NCBI RefSeq assembly: GCF_014467075.1 | Contig: NZ_AP023027.1 | Span: 1,298,501 to 1,362,500 of the forward strand | Direction of reading: 5' to 3' | DNA: 64,000 nucleotides | From: Anaerostipes caccae L1-92 | GTDB taxonomy: Bacteria; Bacillota; Clostridia; Lachnospirales; Lachnospiraceae | Part shown: in pieces, positions 17,960 through 26,185 of the stretch | Layout: each line of letters starts with the position of its first letter | How positions within the stretch are numbered: the stretch's first letter is position 1 | Notes under the pieces: generated by a model | What the model was told of the DNA's origin: nothing | The model's input: the letters and a program-made list of their open reading frames with translations, nothing else | Databases searched by the model: none | Made by a program: the position numbers and the translations under genes

Positions 17960-18724
17960 CTAACTTAAAGCTGAACTTTCGCTGTTCTGTAAAAGTGCTA
18001 TAATCACTGCTAAAATACCGATGACCACCAGTGGCAGGTTGATATAAATAGATAAAATAAAACCTAACAGCAGATATAAGTATGCTTTTGCCCCAGCGTT
18101 AGATAAGATGGCTTTAAAATTCATTGCAATACCAAGGGCAGGAAGAATTGTCCCGATCGTAGTCAATACATCAATCACTGGTGTCCCTTTTAATGCCTGC
18201 AGCATACTTGTAATAACACCTGACCCGCTATATACGGCAATTGCTACCGGAATGGTATAAATGATACACTTAAAAATCTGGGAAGGAACGATGTTATAGA
18301 AAATAATTTTCTTTACATCTCCTGTCTCCGCAATTTTATCGGTTCTATGGACAATGAAAATATCCCCTGTCATATAAATCATCCATAACAAGTTGCCCAG
18401 CAAGGAAATCGGTACTGCAAGTGTCACTGCGACTCCTGTGGACGCATTTGAAATGATTGCCAGTGCTGTTCCGACAGTTCCCGCCAGGCCCTCATCCATG
18501 GTCTGGGCGCCGCCTGCCGTAATCTGTGCAAGATAGGTTACATTGATCGCCGCACCGACCATACAGCCTTTGACAGGATCGCCTAAGATAAGACCAACCA
18601 GGATTCCGGATATTAAAGGCCTTCTCAGCGCCCAGCTCATGTTAACAGTAAGCCATGGTGTCCCATTTGCTCCCAAATAGTAGACCAGGCCAATCAAAAC
18701 TGCCTGTAAAATTGAAATATGCAT
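17960..18724 (-). CDS. PTS mannose-family EIIC (second system)
   Basis: A 254-residue polytopic membrane subunit, third gene of the operon. The family region is LISGILVGLILGDPVKGCMV followed by GAAINVTYLAQITAGGAQ. It belongs to the sorbose/mannose EIIC family. It is flanked closely by EIIB (14 bases) and EIID. Confidence 0.92.
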   Translation of the reverse strand: MHISILQAVLIGLVYYLGANGTPWLTVNMSWALRRPLISGILVGLILGDPVKGCMVGAAINVTYLAQITAGGAQTMDEGLAGTVGTALAIISNASTGVAVTLAVPISLLGNLLWMIYMTGDIFIVHRTDKIAETGDVKKIIFYNIVPSQIFKCIIYTIPVAIAVYSGSGVITSMLQALKGTPVIDVLTTIGTILPALGIAMNFKAILSNAGAKAYLYLLLGFILSIYINLPLVVIGILAVIIALLQNSESSALS

Positions 18725-18738
18725 GTTTCTCCCTCCGC

Positions 18739-19215
18739 TTAAAGTATTTTATTTATCTCTACAGTTTCCATATTTGGCACGACCTGAATATACACATGTA
18801 TATGTTGTGCTGACAATTGCTTCAACATATCTCTCTCTTTATCACTTGCTGAAATATTTTTATATAATTTTTTTCGTTCTTGAGTAGAACCCATTCCGCC
18901 TAAATTGATTTCTTTTACTTGGACACCTTTTTCAAGCAAATCCAGAAAAACTTTGGGTCCCTTTGCTAAAAGAATGATGTTTTTATCCTTATCTTTTATC
19001 TTTTCTAAATACTCTGCGGCGTCGTCAATGGTCATTGCCTGAGCGTTTAGGTGCTTTGGTACTGCACCTGTAATGACTGCACTTAAAAATGGATCCTTTG
19101 CGACTTTGTCGTCTACAATCACAATTTCATTCCCTCCCACATGCTGGACCCATGCTGTCATGACTTGGCCGTGAATCAAACGGTCATCAATCCGTGATAA
19201 TACTATTTTGCTCAT
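18739..19215 (-). CDS. PTS mannose-family EIIB (second system)
   Basis: A 158-residue cytosolic phosphocarrier with the phospho-histidine H15 in SRIDDRLIHGQVMTAW. Unlike the first system, EIIA and EIIB are separate proteins. Its ATG overlaps the EIIA stop by four bases, so the two are probably translationally coupled. Confidence 0.93.
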   Translation of the reverse strand: MSKIVLSRIDDRLIHGQVMTAWVQHVGGNEIVIVDDKVAKDPFLSAVITGAVPKHLNAQAMTIDDAAEYLEKIKDKDKNIILLAKGPKVFLDLLEKGVQVKEINLGGMGSTQERKKLYKNISASDKERDMLKQLSAQHIHVYIQVVPNMETVEINKIL

Positions 19216-19625
19216 AATGTCCCTCCTCTCTCCATATTTAATGATAATTTGGCAATTCCCTGTTTTCCGGTCTCAACAAGATAATCTGCCAGCTCATCCA
19301 ATTTCATATCGTTTCTTTTCAAAGCTGCTTCCACCAGCATAGATAGATTAATTCCCGACACACAGATAACATGTTTATCCCTGTTATGATGAATCGCCTG
19401 GGCTGCGGCATTGTATGGGCTGGCTCCTAATAAGTCTGTCATGAATAAGATATCGTGATCTGTGTCCGCGGCAAAAGAATCGACCCTTTTGATAAAAGTA
19501 TCAATACTGTCCTCATGCCGCAATCCAAGAAACCATATATTTTCCTGCTTCCCTATCATAAGTTCCAATGCATCGATCATACCTTCTGCAAGTCCCCCGT
19601 GTGTCGCCACTATAATGTCTGTCAT
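19212..19625 (-). CDS. PTS mannose-family EIIA (second system)
   Basis: A 137-residue cytosolic phosphocarrier with phospho-histidine H9 in VATHGG and the MTDLLGASPYNAA segment. It is the first gene of the operon, with a GGAGGATG RBS. The intergenic region before it holds the cre candidate and the -24/-12-like element. Confidence 0.93.
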   Translation of the reverse strand: MTDIIVATHGGLAEGMIDALELMIGKQENIWFLGLRHEDSIDTFIKRVDSFAADTDHDILFMTDLLGASPYNAAAQAIHHNRDKHVICVSGINLSMLVEAALKRNDMKLDELADYLVETGKQGIAKLSLNMERGGTL

Positions 19626-19663
19626 CTACATCCTCCTTTATCCGTTAATATGGTAATTCGTTC

Positions 19664-19677
19664 TGTATGCGCTTACA
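19664..19677. promoter_or_regulatory. Candidate catabolite-response element (cre)
   Basis: TGTATGCGCTTACA differs by one base from the ideal palindrome TGTAAGCGCTTACA bound by CcpA. It lies just downstream of the likely promoter and 39 bases before the EIIA start codon, where bound CcpA would block transcription. Confidence 0.7.
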
Positions 19678-19685
19678 TCACTTGG

Positions 19686-19699
19686 GCATATCCTAACCC
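19686..19699 (-). promoter_or_regulatory. Possible -24/-12 (sigma-54-like) promoter of the second PTS operon
   Basis: On the minus strand TGG(G), ten bases from GG to GC, then ATGC: the GG and GC dinucleotides have exactly the sigma-54 spacing, but the rest of the consensus is poor. No good sigma-A promoter was seen in this direction. The degenerate regulator argues against sigma-54 use, so this is tentative. Confidence 0.35.
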
Positions 19700-19710
19700 A
19701 CAATCTTTAT

Positions 19711-19785
19711 ATACGCAAATTTTTTATATACACACTTAATTTACACTCTATTTGAGTTTTTTACTGTGGATTTTGCGTAAATTTT
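19711..19785. repeat. Inverted repeat, candidate operator
   Basis: ATACGCAAATTTT at 19711-19723 is mirrored by ATTTTGCGTAAATTTT at 19770-19785; a third partial copy (ATATACGCA) is at 19867-19875, next to the regulator RBS. Their place between divergent operon and regulator suggests binding sites for the regulator. Confidence 0.45.
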
Positions 19786-19887
19786 AAGTTTCGTGTATGA
19801 TAAGTGTATATTAATTACATCTGATTCAATTTGTGTGTGTTATAGAAACACCGTAATCAGCACCAAATATACGCAGGAGATATGGCC

Positions 19888-22233
19888 ATGTCTACGAACA
19901 AAGAGAAGATTTTATCCTATTTAAAAGAAGAAACCTTGCAAAGCATCAATCATCATAATTTTACCTTTGAAAAATGCAATGCGCTTATTCTGTCGATGGA
20001 TTTATATATTGACAGGACAAACGTGTCACGTATCCTAAATGATCTGCACAAAGAAGGAAAATTAATCAAGAAGGCAGGACGCCCCACCACTTTTATTTCA
20101 AGAGAGATCATCCGGAACTCTTTTCCTTTTGCATCCATCCCTGATACATTGAATAAAAATGAAACTATTTCAGACTTCATCCGATATGACGTACCTACAA
20201 AAGAACAGACCATCGTCCAGTCATTTTCTATGGTCGGAAGTCAGCAAAATGGGTCCTTATATGAAGCTGTAACCAGAATCCTGCCTGTGTTTTATCTCCC
20301 CAAATATTTCTTTAAGATCTTTTTTATGCAGGGGGAAGCTGGGACGGGGAAGAAGTTTTTCTTAGAAGAAATGTTAAACCGTGCAAAAATGTTGGGATTG
20401 GCTTCCCGGGAATCATCGGTTTATTATATCGAATTCAGCGATATCTACGTCAATCTAAGAAAGACCATAGAGATGATGGAAAAGGATCATAATATTTTTA
20501 TCCTGGCAATCGAGTTTGTTCAAAAAAACGTAGACGCTGAAGTCTTAAGCGGTTTTGTACATTCTCTTGAAATTCAATATAAAAATAAAAAAGACGCGCC
20601 GATGATTGCCTTTATCGGGGCATCAGAATTACAGTCAGACCTGCTTCATTCCATCAGTCCTGTCATCCTGAACTTTCCTTCCGCAAAAGACCGGCCGCAA
20701 TCAGAATTGATTTCGATTCTATTGAGTATGATCCAAAAAGAGAGCAACCGTTTAGATAAAACAATGTTTGTATCTTCCCAGTTCATTCAGCTGGTTTTAC
20801 ATAAGTGCAGCAATCTGCATCAATTAGAAAATGAGATTTTATATACAATTTCAAGGATTCTCTATACATCAAGTACTGCAGGTAAAAACAATGAACTTAT
20901 GTTAGATGCATCGGTTTTGCTTGATAGTGAAAGGGATGAAATTATAAAATCCATTCCAGAACTAAAGGCAGAGATCCCTGACAAGATACAAATCAGACCA
21001 AACGGAGAAATTGATTTTGATAAATTGTTTCTTAACTCCAATGAGCTTTTGGCTGAAACAAAAAATATAGTTTCAGATTATTTTACAAAGCAGCTGCTGA
21101 TCTGTTCCAGGGTGACTGCCGCTGTATCTGAGAACAGTTATTCCGGCGATAGGCTTATTTCAGGGATCACAAAGGCATTCAATAAAAGTGTATTCTGCCA
21201 GGACCCATTTTTAAAAGAAAAAGTGGAACATATGATTCTGTCTGTATTCCGGAAAGATAAAAGTCTGGATATTGTGAAGGAAACCCCTTCTATGGACATT
21301 CAAACACCACAGATGAAAGCACTGTTAAACAATCTGATTCAATTAGCACAGACAAACCACTGCAAACTGTCAAAAACCCAAGAAAAAATGATCCAATCTA
21401 TACTGGCATATGCCCACTTAATCATGAGTGATATCCATATTCCTGTGATTATTACCTCAAAATATCATTTGTTGGCAAGCAATTACGCAAATCTCTTCAA
21501 TTTATTCTTTGACCGGAGAATCATTCATACCTTTCCTGCTGTTTTATCCGGAAAAAGAAATGAGACACGAACGAACCTTGAGAATTTATATGAATTTGCG
21601 GTCAGTATTAATCGGGGACAGGGGGTCCTGATCTTATCAGACGCGGATATGAAACAAACCATTACCAATTACTTTTTTCCTAAGACGAAGGTATTGTCTT
21701 ATAATGTCCAGTTTCATTCCTTTATTCTGGTGAAAGAGATTTTAAAGCTGTCTGTGAAGAAAAATGCCAGTATTATTTCCATCATCCCAAACCTGTTAAT
21801 AAGCCAGAATGATGAGATGAAGATATTAAAAGACAACCAGTTAAAGAGTTATACTTTAAGATCCGCAGATAAACATCTCTTGTTTGCGTCCAAGCTTACC
21901 CCCGGAATCAATACGTTTACAACGAATGAACTATTTTTTCGTGCTCTGAGAGCAATTGCAAAGAAGCTTGATATCAAGTTAAATAACAGCCTGATCTTTG
22001 AATTCCTTTTTCATGCAAACTGTATCTTATTTCAGAAGAAACATAATTTTGATTTTTCTAAAAATGTCATGGATCACATGGATATTGATTATGCTGTCTT
22101 AGAGGTCATCCAGGAGAAAATACAGGAGCTGTCCTCGCCTGATTTTCATGTATCTGCATTTACCATGAAGGATTATCAGATTCTGTATGAGGCTGTTTTC
22201 CACAGTGCGCTGCAGAGCTTATGGGAGAGATAA
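19888..22233 (+). CDS. LevR/ManR-like PTS-associated transcriptional regulator, degenerate AAA+ domain
   Basis: A 781-residue regulator divergent from the second PTS operon. An N-terminal winged helix (about 1-75) is followed by an AAA+-like region (about 115-330) with a P-loop GEAGTGKK near 149-156. I cannot find the GAFTGA loop that contacts sigma-54, nor a normal Walker B (the place reads NIFILAIEF). Around 510-590 a segment resembles the mannose-EIIA fold (IPVIITSKYHL ... GQGVLILSDAD) but lacks the phospho-histidine. Flanking helical parts may be PRDs. The ATG at 19888 is chosen over 19882 because CAGGAGA then sits at eight bases. It is likely the operon's specific regulator, with mechanism altered from LevR. 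Confidence 0.75.
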   Translation: MSTNKEKILSYLKEETLQSINHHNFTFEKCNALILSMDLYIDRTNVSRILNDLHKEGKLIKKAGRPTTFISREIIRNSFPFASIPDTLNKNETISDFIRYDVPTKEQTIVQSFSMVGSQQNGSLYEAVTRILPVFYLPKYFFKIFFMQGEAGTGKKFFLEEMLNRAKMLGLASRESSVYYIEFSDIYVNLRKTIEMMEKDHNIFILAIEFVQKNVDAEVLSGFVHSLEIQYKNKKDAPMIAFIGASELQSDLLHSISPVILNFPSAKDRPQSELISILLSMIQKESNRLDKTMFVSSQFIQLVLHKCSNLHQLENEILYTISRILYTSSTAGKNNELMLDASVLLDSERDEIIKSIPELKAEIPDKIQIRPNGEIDFDKLFLNSNELLAETKNIVSDYFTKQLLICSRVTAAVSENSYSGDRLISGITKAFNKSVFCQDPFLKEKVEHMILSVFRKDKSLDIVKETPSMDIQTPQMKALLNNLIQLAQTNHCKLSKTQEKMIQSILAYAHLIMSDIHIPVIITSKYHLLASNYANLFNLFFDRRIIHTFPAVLSGKRNETRTNLENLYEFAVSINRGQGVLILSDADMKQTITNYFFPKTKVLSYNVQFHSFILVKEILKLSVKKNASIISIIPNLLISQNDEMKILKDNQLKSYTLRSADKHLLFASKLTPGINTFTTNELFFRALRAIAKKLDIKLNNSLIFEFLFHANCILFQKKHNFDFSKNVMDHMDIDYAVLEVIQEKIQELSSPDFHVSAFTMKDYQILYEAVFHSALQSLWER

Positions 22234-22250
22234 AGAATCGGTTTTCCGTC

Positions 22251-22278
22251 TTGACATTCCGCTTTTGTGTGATAAAAT
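22251..22278 (+). promoter_or_regulatory. Sigma-A promoter for pheST
   Basis: TTGACA at 22251-22256, a 16-base spacer, and TAAAAT at 22273-22278, directly before the T-box leader. Confidence 0.7.
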
Positions 22279-22284
22279 AAGGAA

Positions 22285-22490
22285 TGATAAAGACAGAGAA
22301 GGTGCACAGTAAGGAAGTCTTTCCCGAATTTCACACCGGAGTCGTATCCCTGAAAGAACAGTAGGGGATAACGTTATCTGCACGTTACGCAGGAGACTAA
22401 GAGCCAGGTCGTTTTTTCCTGGAATTAGGGTGGTACCGCGAGATGATTCCCGTCCCTTATATATTTTATATAAGGGATGGGATTTTTTTC
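22285..22490 (+). promoter_or_regulatory. T-box leader (phenylalanine) before pheST
   Basis: The conserved T-box sequence AGGGTGGTACCGCG is at 22427-22440, after a long structured stem I region. It is followed by a terminator (arms TCCCGTCCCTTATATA and its near-complement, 22447-22481) and a T run. A UUC in GAATTTCAC (about 22330-22332) is a fitting phenylalanine specifier. Uncharged tRNA-Phe should pair with the T-box and prevent termination. Confidence 0.93.
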
Positions 22491-22529
22491 ATTCTATTAG
22501 ATCAGATTATAAAACAAGGAGAAGTGATT

Positions 22530-23549
22530 ATGAAGGAGAAACTTGAGGCGATTAAAAAAGAAGCCTTGGAGAAGATCAACACAGCAGATGCCATGGACAC
22601 TCTGAATGATATCAGGATAGCGGTTCTGGGCAAAAAGGGAGAACTTACCCAGGTATTAAAAGGCATGAAGAATGTTGCCAAAGAAGAACGTCCGATGGTC
22701 GGACAGATGGTCAATGACACGAGGGCAGCCGTAGAACAGGCATTGGAAAAGGAGATGGCTCTTCTTAAGAAAAAGATTATGGAAGAAAAGCTCAAAACAG
22801 AAGTTATTGATGTGACGCTTCCGGGGAAAGTCCATGAGAAAGGACACCGCCATCCGAACCAGATTGCTCTTGAAGACTTGGAACGGGTATTCATCGGAAT
22901 GGGTTATGAAGTCGTGGAAGGACCGGAGGTAGAATACGATAAGTATAATTTCGAGATGCTCAATATCCCGGAAAACCATCCGGCAAAAGATGAGCAGGAT
23001 ACCTTCTTTATTTCAAAGGATATTCTTCTGCGCACCCAGACTTCACCGGTACAGGCACGGGTCATGGAGACCGGTCAGATGCCGATCCGTATGATTGCTC
23101 CGGGACGGGTGTTCCGCTCTGACGAGGTGGATGCCACCCATTCACCGTCATTCCACCAGGTCGAAGGTCTGGTCGTGGACAAGGGAATCACCTTTGCGGA
23201 CTTAAAGGGAACCCTTCAGCAGTTTGCCACAGAGTTTTTCGGACCGGAGACAAAGGTGAAATTCCGTCCCCATCACTTCCCATTCACAGAGCCGAGTGCG
23301 GAAGTGGACATCACTTGCTTTAAGTGCGGAGGGAAAGGATGCCGTATGTGCAAGGGCAGCGGATGGATCGAGATTCTCGGATGTGGTATGGTGCACCCGA
23401 ATGTTCTGCGGGCTTGCGGGATCGACCCGGAAGTTTATTCAGGATTTGCATTCGGAATCGGTCTGGAACGTGTGGCGCTCCTGAAGTATGAGATTGACGA
23501 TATGCGCCTGCTGTATGAAAACGATAAGAGATTTTTGAGCCAGTTTTAA
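22530..23549 (+). CDS. pheS: Phenylalanyl-tRNA synthetase alpha subunit
   Basis: The catalytic subunit of the heterotetramer that charges tRNA-Phe. It has 339 residues, usual for bacteria: an N-terminal coiled coil (1-85) that binds tRNA and a class II core with motif 2 (FRSDEVDATHSPSFHQVEG). A Cys-rich insert (FKCGGKGCRMCKGSGW), seen in many Firmicutes, and motif 3 (GFAFGIGLERVALLKY) follow. The ATG at 22530 (RBS AAGGAGAAG) is correct; an earlier in-frame start lies inside the T-box. pheT follows after 54 bases. Confidence 0.97.
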   Translation: MKEKLEAIKKEALEKINTADAMDTLNDIRIAVLGKKGELTQVLKGMKNVAKEERPMVGQMVNDTRAAVEQALEKEMALLKKKIMEEKLKTEVIDVTLPGKVHEKGHRHPNQIALEDLERVFIGMGYEVVEGPEVEYDKYNFEMLNIPENHPAKDEQDTFFISKDILLRTQTSPVQARVMETGQMPIRMIAPGRVFRSDEVDATHSPSFHQVEGLVVDKGITFADLKGTLQQFATEFFGPETKVKFRPHHFPFTEPSAEVDITCFKCGGKGCRMCKGSGWIEILGCGMVHPNVLRACGIDPEVYSGFAFGIGLERVALLKYEIDDMRLLYENDKRFLSQF

Positions 23550-23603
23550 CTTTCGGGCGGCAAAGGCAAGTGAATATATTTAGATTTTGAAGGAGAATAG
23601 AGA

Positions 23604-26024
23604 ATGAATACACCAATTTCTTGGATCAGGGCATATGTGCCGGATCTTGACTGTACGATACAGGAATATGTAGACAAGATGACACTTTCCGGGTCCAATG
23701 TGGAATGCTATGAAGAATTAGATAAAAATCTGGAAAAGATCGTAGTGGGAAAAATTCTTTCCATAGAGAAGCATCCGGATGCCGACAAACTGATCATTTG
23801 TCAGGTGGATGTGGGGACGGAAAATGTCCAGATCGTCACCGGAGCAAAGAATGTTTCTGAGGGTGATTTGGTACCGGTCGTTTTAGCAGGGGGGAAAGTG
23901 GCCGGCGGCCATGACGGAAGCCCAAACCCGGAAGAGGGAATTAAAATCAAAAAAGGAAAGCTTCGGGGAGTGCCATCCTTTGGCATGATGTGTTCCGTGG
24001 AAGAGCTGGGAACAAGCAGAGATATGTATCCCGAAGCACCGGAAGAGGGAATTTATATCTTCCAGAAAGATGTAAAACCGGGAGACGATGCGGTGGAAGC
24101 CATGGGACTCCGCGACCAGGTGGTGGAATTTGAGATTACCTCAAACCGTGTGGACTGTTTCAGTATGATCGGTATGGCCAGAGAAGCTGCGGCGACCTTT
24201 CGGAAGGAATTTCATCCGCCGGTCGTTACAAAGACAGGCAATGGCGAAGACGTCAATGATTTTATCAAAGTAACCGTAGAGGACACCGATCTTTGTCCGC
24301 GTTATACGGCAAGGGTTGTGAAAAATATCAAACTGGCACCGTCGCCGGAATGGATGCAGAGAAGACTTGCAGCTATGGGAATCCGTCCGATTAACAATCT
24401 GGTAGATATCACCAACTATGTGATGGAAGAATACGGACAGCCGATGCACGCCTATGATTTGGATACCATAGCTGGAAATGAGATCATCGTGCGGAGGGCA
24501 AAGGACGGAGACAAATTTACGACTCTTGACGGTGAAGAACGGAATTTAGACAGTGATGTCCTCATGATCTGTGATGGTGAAAAAGAGGTTGGACTCGCCG
24601 GTATCATGGGCGGAGAAAATTCCATGGTCACAGATGATATTAAAACACTTTTATTTGAAGCTGCATGTTTTAACGGAACAAACATCCGTCTGTCCTCAAA
24701 GAGGATCGGACTTCGGACTGACGCTTCCAGCAAGTTTGAAAAAGGGCTGGACCCGGAAAATGCCATGGCGGCTATGGACCGTGCATGCCAGCTGATCGAG
24801 GAACTGGGAGCAGGAGAAGTGATCGGAGGGGCAGTGGATGTCTATCCGGAACCAAAACAGCCGGTTTGTCTTCCTTTGGAAGTGGATAAGATCAATGCTT
24901 TGCTCGGAACGAATATTTCTATGGAAGAGATGATCGAATATTTCAGGCGTATTGATGTGGAATATGATATGAATTCCAACCAATTACGGATTCCTTCTTT
25001 CCGGCAGGATTTGAACTGTATGGCGGATCTGGCAGAGGAAGTGGCAAGATTCTACGGATACGACAACATTCCGGTCACTCTGCCGAGAGGAGAAGCGACT
25101 GCGGGGAAAAAGCCGTTTAAGATCCGTGTGGAGGATATTGCGAGAGAGTCTGCTGAGCAGAATGGATTCAGCGGAGGAATGTGCTACTCTTTTGAGAGCC
25201 CGAAAGTGTTTGATATGCTGCTGATTCCGGAAGGCGCAAAAGAGCGGGAAGCAATTAAAATTTCCAATCCGCTGGGTGAAGATTTCAGTATCATGAGAAC
25301 TGTTTCACTGAACGGCATGATGACGTCTCTGGCCAATAATTACAGCCACAGAAATCAGAATGTTCGTCTTTACGAGTTCGGAAATATTTATATTCCAAAG
25401 GCTCTTCCCCTCACGGAACTTCCGGAGGAGCGGATGCAGCTGACTCTGGGAATGTACGGAGACGGCGATTTCTTTACGCTTAAGGGAGTGCTGGAAGATA
25501 TTTTGAAAGATCTCGGACTCGGCGGAGCGTCCGAATATATTCCGACCAGGGAGCATCCTTTCATGCATCCGGGCCGTCAGGCAGATGTGCTGATCAGAGG
25601 ACAAAAGGCCGCATATATCGGACAGATGCATCCACAGGCCGCAGAAAACTACGGAATGAAAGGGGAAGTCTATGTGGCCGTCATAGATATGCCGGTTCTT
25701 ACGGAACAGGCGACCTTTGACCGCAAATATACCGGGGTGGCAAAATTCCCTGCGATGAAGAGGGATCTCAGTATGGTGGTGAAAAAGGAGATCTTCGTTG
25801 GACAGATCGAAAAAATCTTCAGAGACAAGGGAGGAAAACTGCTGGAAGGCTTTGAACTGTTCGATGTGTATGAGGGCGACCAGATCGAAAAAGGATATAA
25901 GTCTGTGGCATATTCCCTGACCTTCCGTGCTCAGGACAGGACACTGGAGGAAGCAGAGGTTAATAAGATCGTTGATAAGATTTTAGAAGAATTAAAGACA
26001 TTAGGCATTGAACTGAGGGCATAA
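23604..26024 (+). CDS. pheT: Phenylalanyl-tRNA synthetase beta subunit
   Basis: The 806-residue beta chain. It has an N-terminal EMAP-II-like tRNA-binding domain (about 40-150, IVVGKILSIEKHPDADKL), B3/B4 editing domain (about 210-390), B5 domain, the catalytic-like core, and a C-terminal ferredoxin-fold anticodon-binding domain (about 710-805, FPAMKRDLSMVV). The length is standard. RBS AAGGAGAATAG. It ends the T-box-controlled operon. Confidence 0.97.
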   Translation: MNTPISWIRAYVPDLDCTIQEYVDKMTLSGSNVECYEELDKNLEKIVVGKILSIEKHPDADKLIICQVDVGTENVQIVTGAKNVSEGDLVPVVLAGGKVAGGHDGSPNPEEGIKIKKGKLRGVPSFGMMCSVEELGTSRDMYPEAPEEGIYIFQKDVKPGDDAVEAMGLRDQVVEFEITSNRVDCFSMIGMAREAAATFRKEFHPPVVTKTGNGEDVNDFIKVTVEDTDLCPRYTARVVKNIKLAPSPEWMQRRLAAMGIRPINNLVDITNYVMEEYGQPMHAYDLDTIAGNEIIVRRAKDGDKFTTLDGEERNLDSDVLMICDGEKEVGLAGIMGGENSMVTDDIKTLLFEAACFNGTNIRLSSKRIGLRTDASSKFEKGLDPENAMAAMDRACQLIEELGAGEVIGGAVDVYPEPKQPVCLPLEVDKINALLGTNISMEEMIEYFRRIDVEYDMNSNQLRIPSFRQDLNCMADLAEEVARFYGYDNIPVTLPRGEATAGKKPFKIRVEDIARESAEQNGFSGGMCYSFESPKVFDMLLIPEGAKEREAIKISNPLGEDFSIMRTVSLNGMMTSLANNYSHRNQNVRLYEFGNIYIPKALPLTELPEERMQLTLGMYGDGDFFTLKGVLEDILKDLGLGGASEYIPTREHPFMHPGRQADVLIRGQKAAYIGQMHPQAAENYGMKGEVYVAVIDMPVLTEQATFDRKYTGVAKFPAMKRDLSMVVKKEIFVGQIEKIFRDKGGKLLEGFELFDVYEGDQIEKGYKSVAYSLTFRAQDRTLEEAEVNKIVDKILEELKTLGIELRA

Positions 26025-26046
26025 GCGGGAAATAAGAGGAAATAAT

Positions 26047-26098
26047 AAGAAGGGTAGAGAGAGTGCGGATTCTGCATATATTTCTACTCTTCTTTTCT
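26047..26098 (+). terminator. Probable terminator after pheT
   Basis: AAGAAGGGTAGA pairs with TCTACTCTTCTT (one bulge) before a T-rich run. Confidence 0.6.
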
Positions 26099-26124
26099 TT
26101 TGTGTTAAATTTATTACAAAATAG

Positions 26125-26153
26125 TTACATATATTATGGAAATGTGTTATAAT
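26125..26153 (+). promoter_or_regulatory. Sigma-A promoter for the sulfotransferase gene
   Basis: TTACAT at 26125-26130, a 17-base spacer, and TATAAT at 26148-26153. The -35 box is weak. Confidence 0.55.
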
Positions 26154-26185
26154 ACCGTTGAAAATGTCACAGGAGGATATGAGAA

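Noticed and set aside
22443..22529. N-terminal extension of pheS
   Set aside because: It runs through the T-box terminator; the ATG at 22530 has the RBS and the expected N-terminus.
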